64,000 nucleotides of DNA. Origin: Delphinus delphis. Lineage: Eukaryota; Chordata; Mammalia; Artiodactyla; Delphinidae. Position numbers and translations under genes: made by a program. The notes under the pieces were generated by a model. That model searched no databases, was not told the DNA's origin, and was given only the letters and a program-made list of their open reading frames with translations. This document shows positions 1 to 13,300 of the stretch, piece by piece. The DNA is taken from NCBI RefSeq assembly GCF_949987515.2, contig NC_082684.1, positions 45,598,006 through 45,662,005 of the forward strand. The letters are read 5' to 3'. Position 1 is the stretch's first letter. Each line of letters starts with the position of its first letter.

Positions 1-880
1 GACTAGATGTATGACATAAAGAATTTTTTTTAAATATAATAGTATTTTCTTAAAGGAATCCTTATATTTTAGAAATATTTACAAATGAAATGCTCTGATG
101 TTTGACTTCCTTCAAAATAACAGAGGAAGTACAGGGCTAGAAGTAAAACAAGACCGTGCATCAAGGCATGCGATATACTGGTAATGGCTGAAGTGAGATA
201 CTGGTTTACCTGGCTCATTACGCTCCTCTCTCTGCTTCTGACTATACATACATACAACTTCCCACTAAAAGAGAAAAGGACCTGTGCCACCATTTTAGTG
301 CCCTCAAGTATTCACTGTATTAATTCTCTGAACGGAGGGAACTTTTCTCTCCCATTTAAAACACATACAACCTCAAATAAAGCAAGTTGTTCTATATCAT
401 CTTTAAGACTTTTGCTTGAAGAAGTTAACAGATGACCAAAATCTTAAGTTATGAAATAAAAACAGCCTGGTTCTTAGTATTAAATACATTTAAAAATAAA
501 GTGTTCCTAAAACTAAGAAGGAATCACTTAAAATTAAGTTCTATTTTGAATAAAGCCATTAAGAACATTACTGATTTATTAACCACTATTGACTTAGGAA
601 GAAATATTTCTTTCCCAAATATGATGTTTATGATCCTCTAAATAATATGTCTCATATGCAAATTTTATAGATTACAACAAAGTATCAACTGAAAAAACAT
701 AAATGTCTTTGAACCAAGTTATTGATTTTAACTACTCAAAACACCCTAGGTTAAAAATGAGAAAGACTGAGGGATCAGTGCACCCTAAAACCAAGTGCAG
801 AGTGCAAATGCTGCTTATTCACAACTTCCTTGAATAATGATAAAGACGTCATATTTTAAAAAATAATAAATTAATCTTAC
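1..880 (-). other. KTN1: KTN1 intron after coding exon 33 (incomplete)
   Basis: AT-rich sequence with no recognisable repeat, RNA gene or exon. The small open frames on the plus strand have no coding character. Confidence 0.7.
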
Positions 881-970
881 CAAATTAGAAGGTACAGACA
901 CCTTTGGAAATAATTTTTTGAGAACTTCTTTAGCTTCTAACTCAACAGCTTCCACATGCTGTTGTCTTTC
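881..970 (-). CDS. KTN1: KTN1 coding exon 33 (last in window)
   Basis: 90 nt, phase 0-0, 30 codons. Acceptor TTCTGCTTTAG, donor TTG|GTAAGA. It encodes [20 protein letters not shown] then [10 protein letters not shown], where the regular coiled coil is interrupted (FPKVSVPSN). The next exon (SYGEWLHG in human) was not found, so it lies beyond the left edge. Confidence 0.95.
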
Positions 971-3900
971 CTAAAGCAGAAGAAGAACCAAATCAAACTT
1001 ACAAGATTACAAGATTATTTAAAAAAAAAAAAGCTACAGTCTTTTAAGCTCTAAGGGAAGAAAAAGACTTAATATTTTAAAAATTCTTCTTATTACTGAC
1101 AAATGTTCAAATTTCCCATTCTGAAATATCAAAATGCTTACATAAGAAAAAATCTGCAAAATCATCCTAAGTAACAATGTCTTATATTAATCAAACTAAG
1201 GCAATATCTGACAATATGGACATTTTCCTTGCCATCAAGTGATACCCCTCCAGGAACAATTCAAAAAACAAACAAAAACACAAAAAATAATTCCTACAGC
1301 TAAAACAAACTGCATGCAAAAAATATGCATCTGGGTGACATAACTGAGGCTTATTAGGCTGGTAAATCTCTTTCCAAAAAATGCATCACTGATGGACCAT
1401 GGAATTAAAATGGCAACTTGGATACTTCCAGTTTCAAGGTCAGGTGAAGCTATTTATGCTAAACAAAGGGGGGGAAAAAAGGAACCACCAAAATTTGACA
1501 GGTGTACATATGGGAAAAAGAGAAAGAGGAAAAACTGATGGTGCACTACTTCACCAATGCCGTCAAGAAGACTAACTCTGGCATGTGTGTATGGACTCTG
1601 TCAGCTGTTAAATTTAAAGATAAGTATCACAAATGCATGTCTAGATTTGGTGATTTTAAATCCAAGTCTAATGGGTATCAATTATTAACTCAAAAGCATT
1701 GTTTGTCAAAATTAGGGTAATGACTTGATCACACGAAAAAATAAAAATCGAATATTCAAACTATCTCTACAAGATTAAAAAACAAAAAAAGACATATATA
1801 AAAATGCACATCTAAACCAAGCCAAGAAAATCATCTCAAAACACTGGTGAAGTTCAACAGGTGACAAGAAGGCAAGCAAGCTAGCAAGATCTCAACCCTA
1901 TCTTCCTCCACCATTTAAATCAATCTTTCAAATCTATTATGGATTTAAGATGCACACACTTCAATTTAAGAAAATCTAATAACATGAAAATCTAAAGTTA
2001 CACAATAAGAAGCTAGAGATTAATCATATTCTGTACACACAAAAAGCTGTTACTTTATTCGGATTAATGGCAGGATTTTAAAAATGGATGTTTTAATGGA
2101 GTATTTTCAATAACTCAGTAAAGTGCACTATTTTTCAGGGATACATCCACCTAACTGCATAAAATAAGGTACACTCATTTAAGGAAAATGATTAACTGCT
2201 AATTCAGAAACAATGAAGAGCTCATTTTTATCATCTGACCATAGAAGTGGTAGAGCAATCTCTAAAGAAGATCAGGAAAAGAGACACTGTGGAACAGAAA
2301 CTTTTTTGAAAATTCCCCAAGGGAAAAAGAATCTAACTAAAGGAAATAGGTGTCTAACTTGTAACTGAGAAGCACAAGGATGTACTAGCAATTTTAGGTA
2401 AAACGTTTTCATTTGACATAGTAGTTTGGTTGTGGATAGCAATTTCTATTCCACTTTAATATTGAAAACTGCATTATTATAATTTCCTTACTATCTTTAC
2501 CTAAATGTAACATGTGTGAAGTACCTTTCATGTGAACCTGTCATTAATAGTAGGTCCTCAAGAACATTTACTCCTTACAGCACAACCTGTAGTCAGGGGT
2601 CAATCAACATCATTTTATACCTATGCTATCTGAGGACTGTCTAAATTCCATTAAAATAGAGAAGGAGTATAAAGTCTATGCTCTGTAGATCATCAGCCAT
2701 GCGAGAAGCCATCATGCACTTGGTGATTAGTTCTGAAATATATATAAATTCTTAAATTCACCACCAAACACATGATGAAACAAATTCTAGCTTTCTTTTG
2801 GCATCATAATATGCAAGAATGCCTATGACAGGTGGCACATAACTTCTTGTAGGAATGGCATATTAAGAGTTTAGCACTTTCTAGATAACCAGCCTCATTA
2901 ACAAAATAAGGCTAAAAGGTAGCTCATAACAGTGAAAAACAAAGTTACAGAAACAATCAGAAACTATACAGAACCCCCACTGCTGACAGGGCTGACTGCA
3001 ACCACTGACAATAAAATAATAACGTCCTACCTGGCCTAGATTTTTCTACTCTCTGGCTTAGATTTCTCTGGTTCCAATATCTGCCAATATCTCAAATTAA
3101 GGTTTTAGTGAAAATTAGGGCCTGATGAATAAGTATATAAGTAAATACAAATCCATTTACACTAAAGGAAATATAACTACAAACGTGACGGATAAAAAAA
3201 TTTATTAAAATTCTATTCTGCTTAAAAAAAAGTCCTTCAAATGTCACTAAGACTTACATTTAAAATTCAGCATATTACCTTAGCACACAAAATACTTACA
3301 GAATGCTGAATTGAATAACATAATGAACTTTAATTAACCCATATATGAAATTCAATAATTCTGTTCCACATTTATTCTTGGTAGGAATTTTCAAAGTGCT
3401 TGACTGAACTGGCACATTTATTTCTCTCAATCTTTAAAAACAGCTTCTTGATTACAATTCATTAGAAATCTTTAAATCCATGGAACAACTTGAACTCAGG
3501 GAGAATACCTTTAATCGTCTTTAAGACAGAAGGGGATATATGTTTCAGGAGCACTTTACGTACTCTGGTCAAGAGGATTATCCCTTACATTAATATTCCA
3601 TACTAAACATAAAATGTGCATCATTACTGCCCAGATACTTCAAAACCTAAAGTTTAATTTTAATTCCATCTCTTCTAAGGAAGCATCCCCAATAACACAC
3701 CCAGAATTGATCCCGTCCTTGTACTTCTGAAGACTTTTATCATTTTCCACCTTGTCTGAGTCATCTTGGAGTGCCTCAAAGAACCTAGGAGAGTCCACTG
3801 TGCATCACAGGTGCATTCTAGGTAGTCAAATGTGTTTGTTAATTCAGTTAGATTTTTTTTGGCTCAGGGTTTTCACCAAGTTGTCTTAATCAACCCAAGA

Positions 3901-6900
3901 GGTACACTCTGTTTAAGACGAGCTTACATGGGTAGCATAGGCTTCCTGAGACTCATCAGCTTAAAGCAGTAATCACCAAAGCTCAAACAATCAAGTAATC
4001 ACAACAAAACAGCATGCCCAAAATTAAAGCTTCAAGGAGTAGATGAAAAAAAGCAGAGATGACAGAGGTGATAAATGTGGATGATAAGGAGATTTTATAT
4101 TCAAATTGCAGTAAAATTAAATGCTTTAGTCTGATTTTAAGACAAGCTGCAGATTTTCTCTGTTCAGTGGATTGTTTCTAGGAGTTAGCATTACAACCTT
4201 GGAAGTCTTGTTCACTTTGTCCTGCAGCATTTTTTCAGTTGATGCCAATGCTTCCATTGCTTCCCAGTTTTTCTCCCGAAGGTCCTAATCATTTTTAGAA
4301 AGAATGATTTCAGTTTATCCATTATTGAAAGATTTTTGCTTTTTGCTTCATCAGTATTTTGCACTGCATTTAACTGCTGCTTACTGCAAAATTATTTCAA
4401 TGGGAAAATATGTATATTAGCAAAAAAATAAAAAGCAATGTTTAGAAGTTTGAATGAGAAAATAAAGATGCCCACTTCCCATGTTTTAGTATACACACCA
4501 AATATGCCAGCTTTAAAGTAATTACTATGCACATATAACAAGGAAGAAAAAGCATTCAAAAGTAAACACAGAAACCAAGATTACAAATATAATTTCAGGT
4601 ACATAGAATATTAGAGGATTAAGGACAGAACAAATACACAAGTATTACAAAAAGCTTTATGTGTGATTTTTAAACAGGACCCAGTATCACTCATGGGACT
4701 TTCCACTGCAGCATAACATTTTTTTCTCTAAATATGTTTTATTGATTTAACACATTTCAAGTCTACCTAGGAATGACATAGGAATTCACTGTATTTCTCT
4801 ATCTTTCTTGGCATGGTCAAATGTGCATACCAAAAAGCAACCTGACAGGAACTGTATGAGCTACTTGATCAAGGCAAACGAGGAGGCTAGAAAGAGAAAC
4901 AGAGGCCTTTGGAAACTGAGTTCTGAAAGATCTATTTCAACAGCATTTCATTAGCAAATACTAATAAGGACAATCTGCTATAATTCAGCCTTTCTTCAGA
5001 TTTAGAAATCTAAACAGATTAAAAACAAAAACTAAAAAGCCAATAATCACCATCTATTGAATGCTTACTTATGTGCCCAACACTGTACTTGGCATGTCAC
5101 AAAAATTTTCATTAATCCTCATAACAACCCTAAGAGGTATTTATTCCCATTTTATAGATGGCAAAACCACAGCTCAGGTAGGTTAATAAATGTGACCAAG
5201 TGTACACAGCAAATGAGGGGGCAGAACTAGAATGGACTGACGTTGCAGTCTGCTGGCCTCCAGTGTCCTGGCTCTTTTCACACACTTCAGTGCCTCCAGC
5301 ACTGCTGCTGCTGAGGCATTAGACTGGCATTACCATACCTTCCTTATCTCAGAATCCCGATAATAAAACACAGTTAAGATGGTAACAGTAATACTGGCAA
5401 ATTGAGCTTAGGTTTTCTGGCCAAGCAATGCTATTAGTAATGTTACACAAACACACAAAGGGCAATTCACATACCTAATTTTGACAAACTCAGAGGAGAG
5501 GGAACATGTCAACTTGTTAAATTAACAAATTAACGCAAACTTTGAAAAATTAGCTTTCATTAGAAAATACCCGCTTAGATTTCAATAACATTTCTGACCT
5601 TACTCAAGTCTTAACAATGATACTTTTGTGTGCAAAAATTCCTCGTCTAACAAGAACGCTTGCATTCTACTTAAAGGTGTCATCCTCTGGTCAGAGAGAA
5701 TTTAAGAAACTCATCTAAATTTACTACTTGTCAATATTTCACTATCCCTTCCATTCTAACCTAAATGTATTCAGGTTTTGAGCCCTCTAATATGCTTAAT
5801 TACCAAAATTTGAAACGCCTCTCAATTTAAAAAGGGAGGTGGCAGAAGACTTTGAAAGACATTTAATTATTGAAAATACTAGGTTTGAATACTGGCATTA
5901 TTTTCAGTTTACAAAAAGGCTAGCCCAATCAAAATAAGAATAAAAACCTTTAATTTTAAGATACTGAGCTGAAAGAATAATTTTTCCAGATAAAAGTTTA
6001 ACAGATGGGCTTCCCTGGTGGCACAGTGGTTGAGAGTCCGCCTGCCGATGCAGGGGACACGGGTTCACGCCCCGGTCCGGGAAGATCCCACATGCCGCGG
6101 AGCGGCTGGGCCCGTGAGCCATGGCCGCTGAGCCTGCGCGTCCGGAGCCTGTGCTCCGCAACGGGAGAGGCCACAACAGTGAGAGGCCCGCGTACCACAA
6201 AAAAAAACAAACAAAAAAAGTTTAACAGAAAGTCAACTATAGTTTAAAAAAAAAAAAATCTGTAGCTGTAATAATTGTAATGTCAACATTTAAAATGATA
6301 TTCAGACATGTACAAAATGGACTTTTCATTTATTCATTAAAAAATCCACTCTCTAATAAAGTGGTTTCCCCAATAATCCTCTCATAAAACCTACACACAA
6401 AACAGTACTTTCCTACAAAGGTTAAGAAATCTAAAGTAAAAGTTGATTAAAAAATTCTTAACCATGATATTTCAGTGAAATAATAATAATAAAAAGCTTT
6501 ATTCTGATAAAAATTTGCTTACATTGTTTTTCTTCCTCTGGTGTTCAACAGCATCCTTCAAAGAAGCTAACTCATTCTGGAGACCAGTTATTTCTTTCTC
6601 TCTTTCTGAAATTCTAAACCAGAACATGAATATATATAACAATATTTTAGGTAAACAGTGAACATATTATTTGTCACTACAATAAAAACAGCAAGTAGAT
6701 GATGCTTTGAAAAATGCATTAACCTAACAGGCAAACTCTTTAAGCTTAAACAGTTACCACAGAAAGCCTATCCATGAATTCCTATTTTCAGAAATAACCT
6801 TTCAAATACATTTTTACAATATGATATACTGACATTTATGCTAAAGAGAAATCATCCCCTAAGAAACAGTTCATGAATACATGAACAGCTGTAGTTGTAG

Positions 6901-7286
6901 TCACTTCTATTTTTATCTAGGGCAGTGAAGTAGCTATTTTCAGAGGAGTAAAAACTGATGTAGACACATTCCCTTCAATATTTTTTTTCCCCAGAAGGTA
7001 ATGAAATCAATTATGACTTTAAGTGGCTAACCCACAATAAAAGCATAATATTAACGTGAGGTAGGTGTTCTCTTTTCATTTTCAAAACATTCTTGGGGGC
7101 TTCCCTGGTGGCGCAGTGGTTGACAGTCCGCCTGCCAATGCAGGGGACACGGGTTCGTGCCCCGGTCCGGGAAGATCCCACATGCCGCGGAGCGGCTGGG
7201 CCCGTGAGCCATGGCTGCTGAGCCTGCACGTCCGGAGCCTGTGCTCTGCAGTGGGAGAGGCCAAAACAGTGAGAGGCCCACGTACC

Positions 7287-7323
<37 letters not shown>

Positions 7324-10300
7324 AGTCTTGGGATTCATGTTTTTCTGGTTCTATCAAATAAGTTAGTTTACTTCCCAGAAATGCAGAAAGAAATGGCAAA
7401 GAGTCACAATTTGATTCTGTAATAGCTGAGAGGAGGCTTGGATAGAAAATTAAAGTACAAATCGCTCTTCCCTAAGAATAAAGCTCGATATAAGGGGTTG
7501 GCAAACTAGGGTTCAGGGCATGACCCACAGTCTGATTTTGTATGGCCCTTGAGCCAAGAGCTGATTTTATGTTTTTAAACAACTGTAGGGAAAAAAGGAA
7601 AAGAAGAATATGAAACTACGTGGCCCACAGAGCCTAAAATTTTCACTGTCAGGCCATTTATAAAAAAAAGTTTGCTGACCCTTGCTCTATACAGTCAAAC
7701 TCAAGACTCAATTTAATAGTAAATAATTCTAAACTAGCAAACTACCAACTGTGTAAACAAGTCAAGATGGAAGAACACACAGATATATCACTGAATATAC
7801 TTCATGTGGTTGACATTTAACATGTTGAAACATACCAACTTACCTGAAATGACCTTAAAAGCAGCCTCTTAGAGAAAAATACAGACCCACAATAAAAATG
7901 TTTCAGTTAAAAAAAAAAAAACTACTTAAAAGAGAGTAACCACAAAGATTACAAGATTTACTTTTTTAATGCAGAAGCTAAACCAAAATGTGCACCATTC
8001 AATTCCGCTAAGATATCAGGAGGATAATTGAGATAATTTAAGGTAAATCAGTAAAGCCTTCAAAATATAGTTAAATGTGATTAGGTATTTTCTGAATGCC
8101 TGAAAAACCAGTTATCACCCTCAACAAAATGTTCAAAAAGGGCCTCCCTGGTGGCGCAATGGTTGAGAGTCCGCCTGCCGATGCAGGGGACACGGGTTCA
8201 TGCCCCGTTCCAGGAGGATCCCACATGCCGCAGAGCGGCTGGGCCCGTGAGCCATGGCCGCTGAGCCTGCGCTCCGCAACGGGAGAGGCCCGCGTAACGC
8301 AAAAAAATAAAAAGAAAAAAGAAAAAGAAAAAAAAAGGTTCAAAGAAATCCAAATATCATAAAAGGTACATTTAGCTCAGCCAAAGGCACAGCTAAAGCT
8401 CTAATGACCTACAGTCCAAGAAATCCAAATAGAACTGTAAAAATTAGGGGAGCATTTGCAGTTACATCAAATTGCTTATCTGAGAACTGTTTAGTAAATA
8501 AAAACAGTTGCCACGTCCCAAATTGTGAATAAGAATTATTACTTACACTTTTAATAGTTCTTCATGAGGGGGAAAAGAAGATGCCTATTAAAACAGTTAA
8601 ATGTTATTTTCAAACACAGCTTTCTAGAGGACTTCAAAAAAATTAAATCTGTTCTCAGACTAAAACTGAGACAACACCAAAGGTAAAAATATCATATATT
8701 CTATATGCCATCAAAAAGTAATTTTAATAAAAACATGTACACATTTATACAATGTACTGAGTGCTAAATCAAATCTTCATTGTCACTATATTCTTAAACT
8801 CTTCATTTAACAAACATTTATAAATTTCCTATCATGTGCAAAGCACTGAGTTAATACCTTAAATTTTCATAATGCATAATTCATATTTGACTACACTAAG
8901 CTTCCAAAAGTCAAAAAAATACCATTAATGAAGGAAAAGTATGGAAAAGTTAGTTAACTTGCATGTTACAAAAATTTAATTTTACATAATACGTAAAGGT
9001 ACATAGCCCTTCACATATGGTATTTATTCCTGATGACTACAATCTCCCAAACGAAACTACTATAAGCTTCTTGTCGACAAGGACTCTAATTCTTTTGTCC
9101 TTCAAAATACTTTCGAGTTTATCCATATACATTCACAATATAAATTAATTTAAAGAATATTTTGGTTAACATTATTTTTTTTAAAAATCACACATTTTAT
9201 TTTTACCAAGCAGAATTATACTCTGAGAAAGTATTTTAAATGGTGGTAAACTATTACTTATAATATTACACATTTCTTAGTTTCTCTCCAATTATAGATG
9301 TTTTGTTTGCGGAAAGGGGAAGTAGGGTATACACATGTTTTTAAGCTGACCTCTACATGATTTTATCTGACCTGCTAAGAAAGGCATTCTAAAGGATCTG
9401 AAAACATACACACACAGATACATAACAGAGCTGGAATACAGATAGTAATGTTATTTGTGTATACTTTATAAATTATAGATTATCTTATCTTGGCTATAGC
9501 ATAGCAAACTGCTTTGTTTTTTAGGAAATTTGATAAACACTTATAAATAAAACAACACATACTTTATTCTCAATGAAAAGGCAAAATGGTAATACTTATG
9601 GTCATGAGTCATAAAATTTTTTACCACATAAATAAAAGGCAAGGCATCTAACAGTACCTACCTGTTGGTAGTTCTGCTGCTTAAGCTCCTCAATTTGTGA
9701 TTTAAACAATTTGTTTTCATCTTGTACTTCCTATTTAAACAAAAATTAAACATGAACACATGGACAGAGCTTTTATTTTCCATATAAGCTTTAAAACGTA
9801 TCATACAGGCAAATTCTACAATAGTAACAATTTTTAAAGGGTGTAATAAGCCCTATATTAAAATACATTATAATTGAGAGTCGATTATAAAATACATTAT
9901 AATTGAGAGTCGATTATAAAATACATTATAATTGAGAGTCAAGAGAGTCCCCTGCCGATGCAGGGGACACGGGTTCGTGCCCCGGTCCGGGAGGATCCCT
10001 CATGCCGTGGAGCGGCTGGGCCTGTGGGCCATGGCCGCTGACCCTGCGTGACCGGAGCTTGTGCTCTGCGACGGGAGAGGCCACAGCAGAGAGGGGTCCG
10101 CGTACCGCAAAAAAAAAAAATTATAAAATTAGAATAATTCAATTATTCAGTACTAGCCTGGGAGTGGGTATGTCTCAATGGAAGAAAACAGGATCCAGAA
10201 ACAGACCCAAACACATGTCAGAATTTACTACAGGGTGACACCTCAGATCAGTAGGGCAAGTCCTACTGGTATTTTGGGCCGTATTTTCTTTATTATGGGG

Positions 10301-13300
10301 GCTGCCCACATACTGTAAGATGTTCAGCAGCATCCACAGCCTCCATTTACTGGATGCAGTAGCACCCCTCCGCCAGCTGTGATAACCAAAAATGTCTCCA
10401 AATATTGCTAAATGTTCCAGGCAGGGGACAGAGCCACTGCAGTCAAGTAATAATCGATTATTTAATAATGTGGCTAGTCTTTTATTTTTTTTAAGGTTGA
10501 AATGCTATTCTTATAACTTACTCCAATAAATTACATGTGAATAAAACATCTAAGCAAAAAAAATAAATTATAAACATAGTATTAGAAGAAAACACGTGAA
10601 AACATTTTTATGATCATAGAATCAGAGATAACTTTCATTTCAAGACTTCAAACTCAGCAAACTACTTAACATTTCAGTACATAAAAATTTCCAAAGCGGG
10701 GGGGGGGGGGGGGGGGGGCAGGAATTAAGTCGAAAGAAAAACTAAAATAAATCACCTCACATGACAAGAAGGCTAACTTCCCTTACTATGTTAAAAGGAT
10801 CTTATAAATTAATAAGAAAAAGTCAACCCAGAGGGGAAAATGTAGGAAAAATTACAGGCCAATTCATACACAAATGATGAGTGCTTAACTTCTCTATCAA
10901 ATAAAAATTACAATAATCTGACCATCTTTCAAGCATAATATCAAATGTTTTCATCTTCATCCGTGTTGAAGAGGATGAAAAGGAAATGGCTCTCTGTTGG
11001 AGACTGTAATTTAGTTGTTGTAGTCTGGTTGTTTAATTTAGTGCAATTTAGTTTAGTTGTAATTTAGTCTGTTGGAGAGTATAAATTAGTAAAAACACTT
11101 TGGAGGACAATTTAGCATTATATGACAAAATTTAAAATGAACCTACTTGGGAAGGAAAGGGAATGTGACAGAACCAACCCTTGGAGCATGAAATGTGAGC
11201 ACAAGTATCTGAGACAGTGCAGACATCTAAAATTTCCTATTACTTCAAAACAATGTTTTGTAAGGACTTTCAATACTAACTACATGAAGATGAAGAGATA
11301 CTATTTTCTATTTTAACTATCACTTTCAAGAAGGAAAAAACCCCTCTGCATAAAATCCAAAATCTCACTTGTAGGAATTATAAATACAGATATAGTATAG
11401 TAGCATAAGTATTGAAAATGTGTGTGTAAGGATATTCACCATAGAACTGTTGTAACAGGAAACGCAACTCTAAATAATGTAAGTATCCATAAACCAGGAC
11501 TGGTTGTATAAATGATAATACAATCATACAAAAGAATACCATGAAGCCATTCAACGTTAAAGATAAAAATGTGCTTATGTGGAAGGACCTCAAAAACATT
11601 ATTAATTGGGTGGGGGGAGCAAAATACAAAATTGTGTATGATTAAATACAATATGTTTAAAAACTATTAAGTACACACACACACACACACACATTTTATG
11701 CATGGGCGCTTGCTCAAAAGATATATAAATAATTGATAGTAGTTATCTCTGAGGAATGAGACCCAGTATCTGGGTAGGAGGGAATGTCATTTTGCATTCA
11801 ATTTTCTTTTGCAGTAGTTAAAATTGTTTTCAAACATGCAAAGACAGTAACTCACATGATAATTTTAAGTATAAACATATTTACCTGTAACAGCTTTGTT
11901 TTTCTAGAAAGATCACTCTCCCTTTCTTTTACCACAGTTTCTAATCTCTTCATTTCATTTTCCTTTTCTTTTAACCTAGAATTTTTACAAAGACGTTATA
12001 TTTAGTTAGGTGAATCGGTGGAGCACAGGAGAATTTTAGGACAGTAAAACTTTTTTTTATAATACTGTAATGATGGATACATGTCATCATACATTGGTCA
12101 AAAGCCCCTAGAATGTACAAAAGGCGTGAACACTAATGGATACTATGGACTTTAGTTAATAGCAATATATTGATTTGCTTCATCAGTTGTAACAAATTAC
12201 CACGCAAATGCAAGATGTAAATAAGAAGAAAAATGGGGAAGGAGGGTATATAGAAAGTCTCTGTACTGCTCTCTCAATTCTGTAAACCTAAAAAAGCCTC
12301 CCCAAATATTATATTAATTTTCTTTAATGTGAGGTAGAAATAAATCTAAAATCATACTTTAATGATCTATATACCTACTACAAATAGGCCTCAAACGTCT
12401 CTAAGCTTTCTATTAGCAAATGATAGAAAAGCACCTTGACAGTTATATAATGCCCATAAGATAAACAGTTAGTTGTACATATGAGCAATCTTAGTGCCAA
12501 TAAAGACATCTCCTTTTTCTCCATAAAGATAATGACCTAATAAATATCTTCAATATCTTACTTTTTTAAAGATACAGTTTCAAAGGGCCACTTCTTAAAC
12601 ATCAATAAAGACTGATGAGATTACATCAAAGGAAAAATCTCTTAAAAGTAATTGATAGAAGGCCAAAACAATGAAGTACAGATACCTTTCTTACCACTGT
12701 AGACTAATTTAGTTTAAGAAAACAGACTTCATAGGATAAAAATTGTCTAGGATAACATCTATTAAGACTGATACCTCCTATGCTCATCAGATTCAGTATT
12801 TTTACTAATCGGCACAGCATTAACTGATACAACAACAGATACTATTTTCCCCCAAAGGCAAGTTACTTTTATAGAAAGATTCAATATTCATTATCAAGAT
12901 TATGGCTAAGATTATCTTCTGGTTAATTCAGAGATGTTATTCTTTCAAATACTAAAAATGATTTTGATTTGAAATAAATTTAACCTCTCTTTATAATAAT
13001 TACATACTTCATTTAGAAAGAGAGAGAGAGAGAGAGAAAACTTAAATAAAACCAACCAGTCTATATTAGCAGAAAGAGCATCTCAGAAAATGCATTTGAA
13101 GGATTTGGAAAAGATAAAGTCTCCAGGTATCAGAAAGCATTCGAAAGGCCTCTGTTTTATTATACCAAACAGAGATTTAACTTATTTGCCCCTGGACTAT
13201 AATTCCTACTTAACAAGAAAGTTAATAACTTAGAAGAAGCTCATCATAATATTCAAGGACAGTCTAGAAAATATTGAGAAGTTCCTCTTTAAAATGCTGG

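Larger units (their letters stand above)
4285..6522 (-). other. KTN1: KTN1 intron 31-32
   Basis: 2.2 kb holding a MIR at about 5040-5290 and a plus-strand SINE at 6006-6215. The rest is AT-rich with no recognised element. Confidence 0.6.

Noticed and set aside
4285..4380. Open coil-like frame directly upstream of coding exon 32 ([17 protein letters not shown]...)
   Set aside because: It would enter exon 32 in the wrong frame and includes the pyrimidine tract and AG of the normal acceptor. A-rich minus-strand sequence readily gives coil-like residues by chance.
6006..6215. tRNA gene suggested by A-box and B-box sequences
   Set aside because: These boxes belong to tRNA-derived SINEs: no cloverleaf acceptor stem, many near-identical copies, target duplications and A tails.
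9860..9940. CRISPR-like array
   Set aside because: The repeats are directly adjacent without spacers, and the DNA is mammalian; an ordinary tandem repeat.
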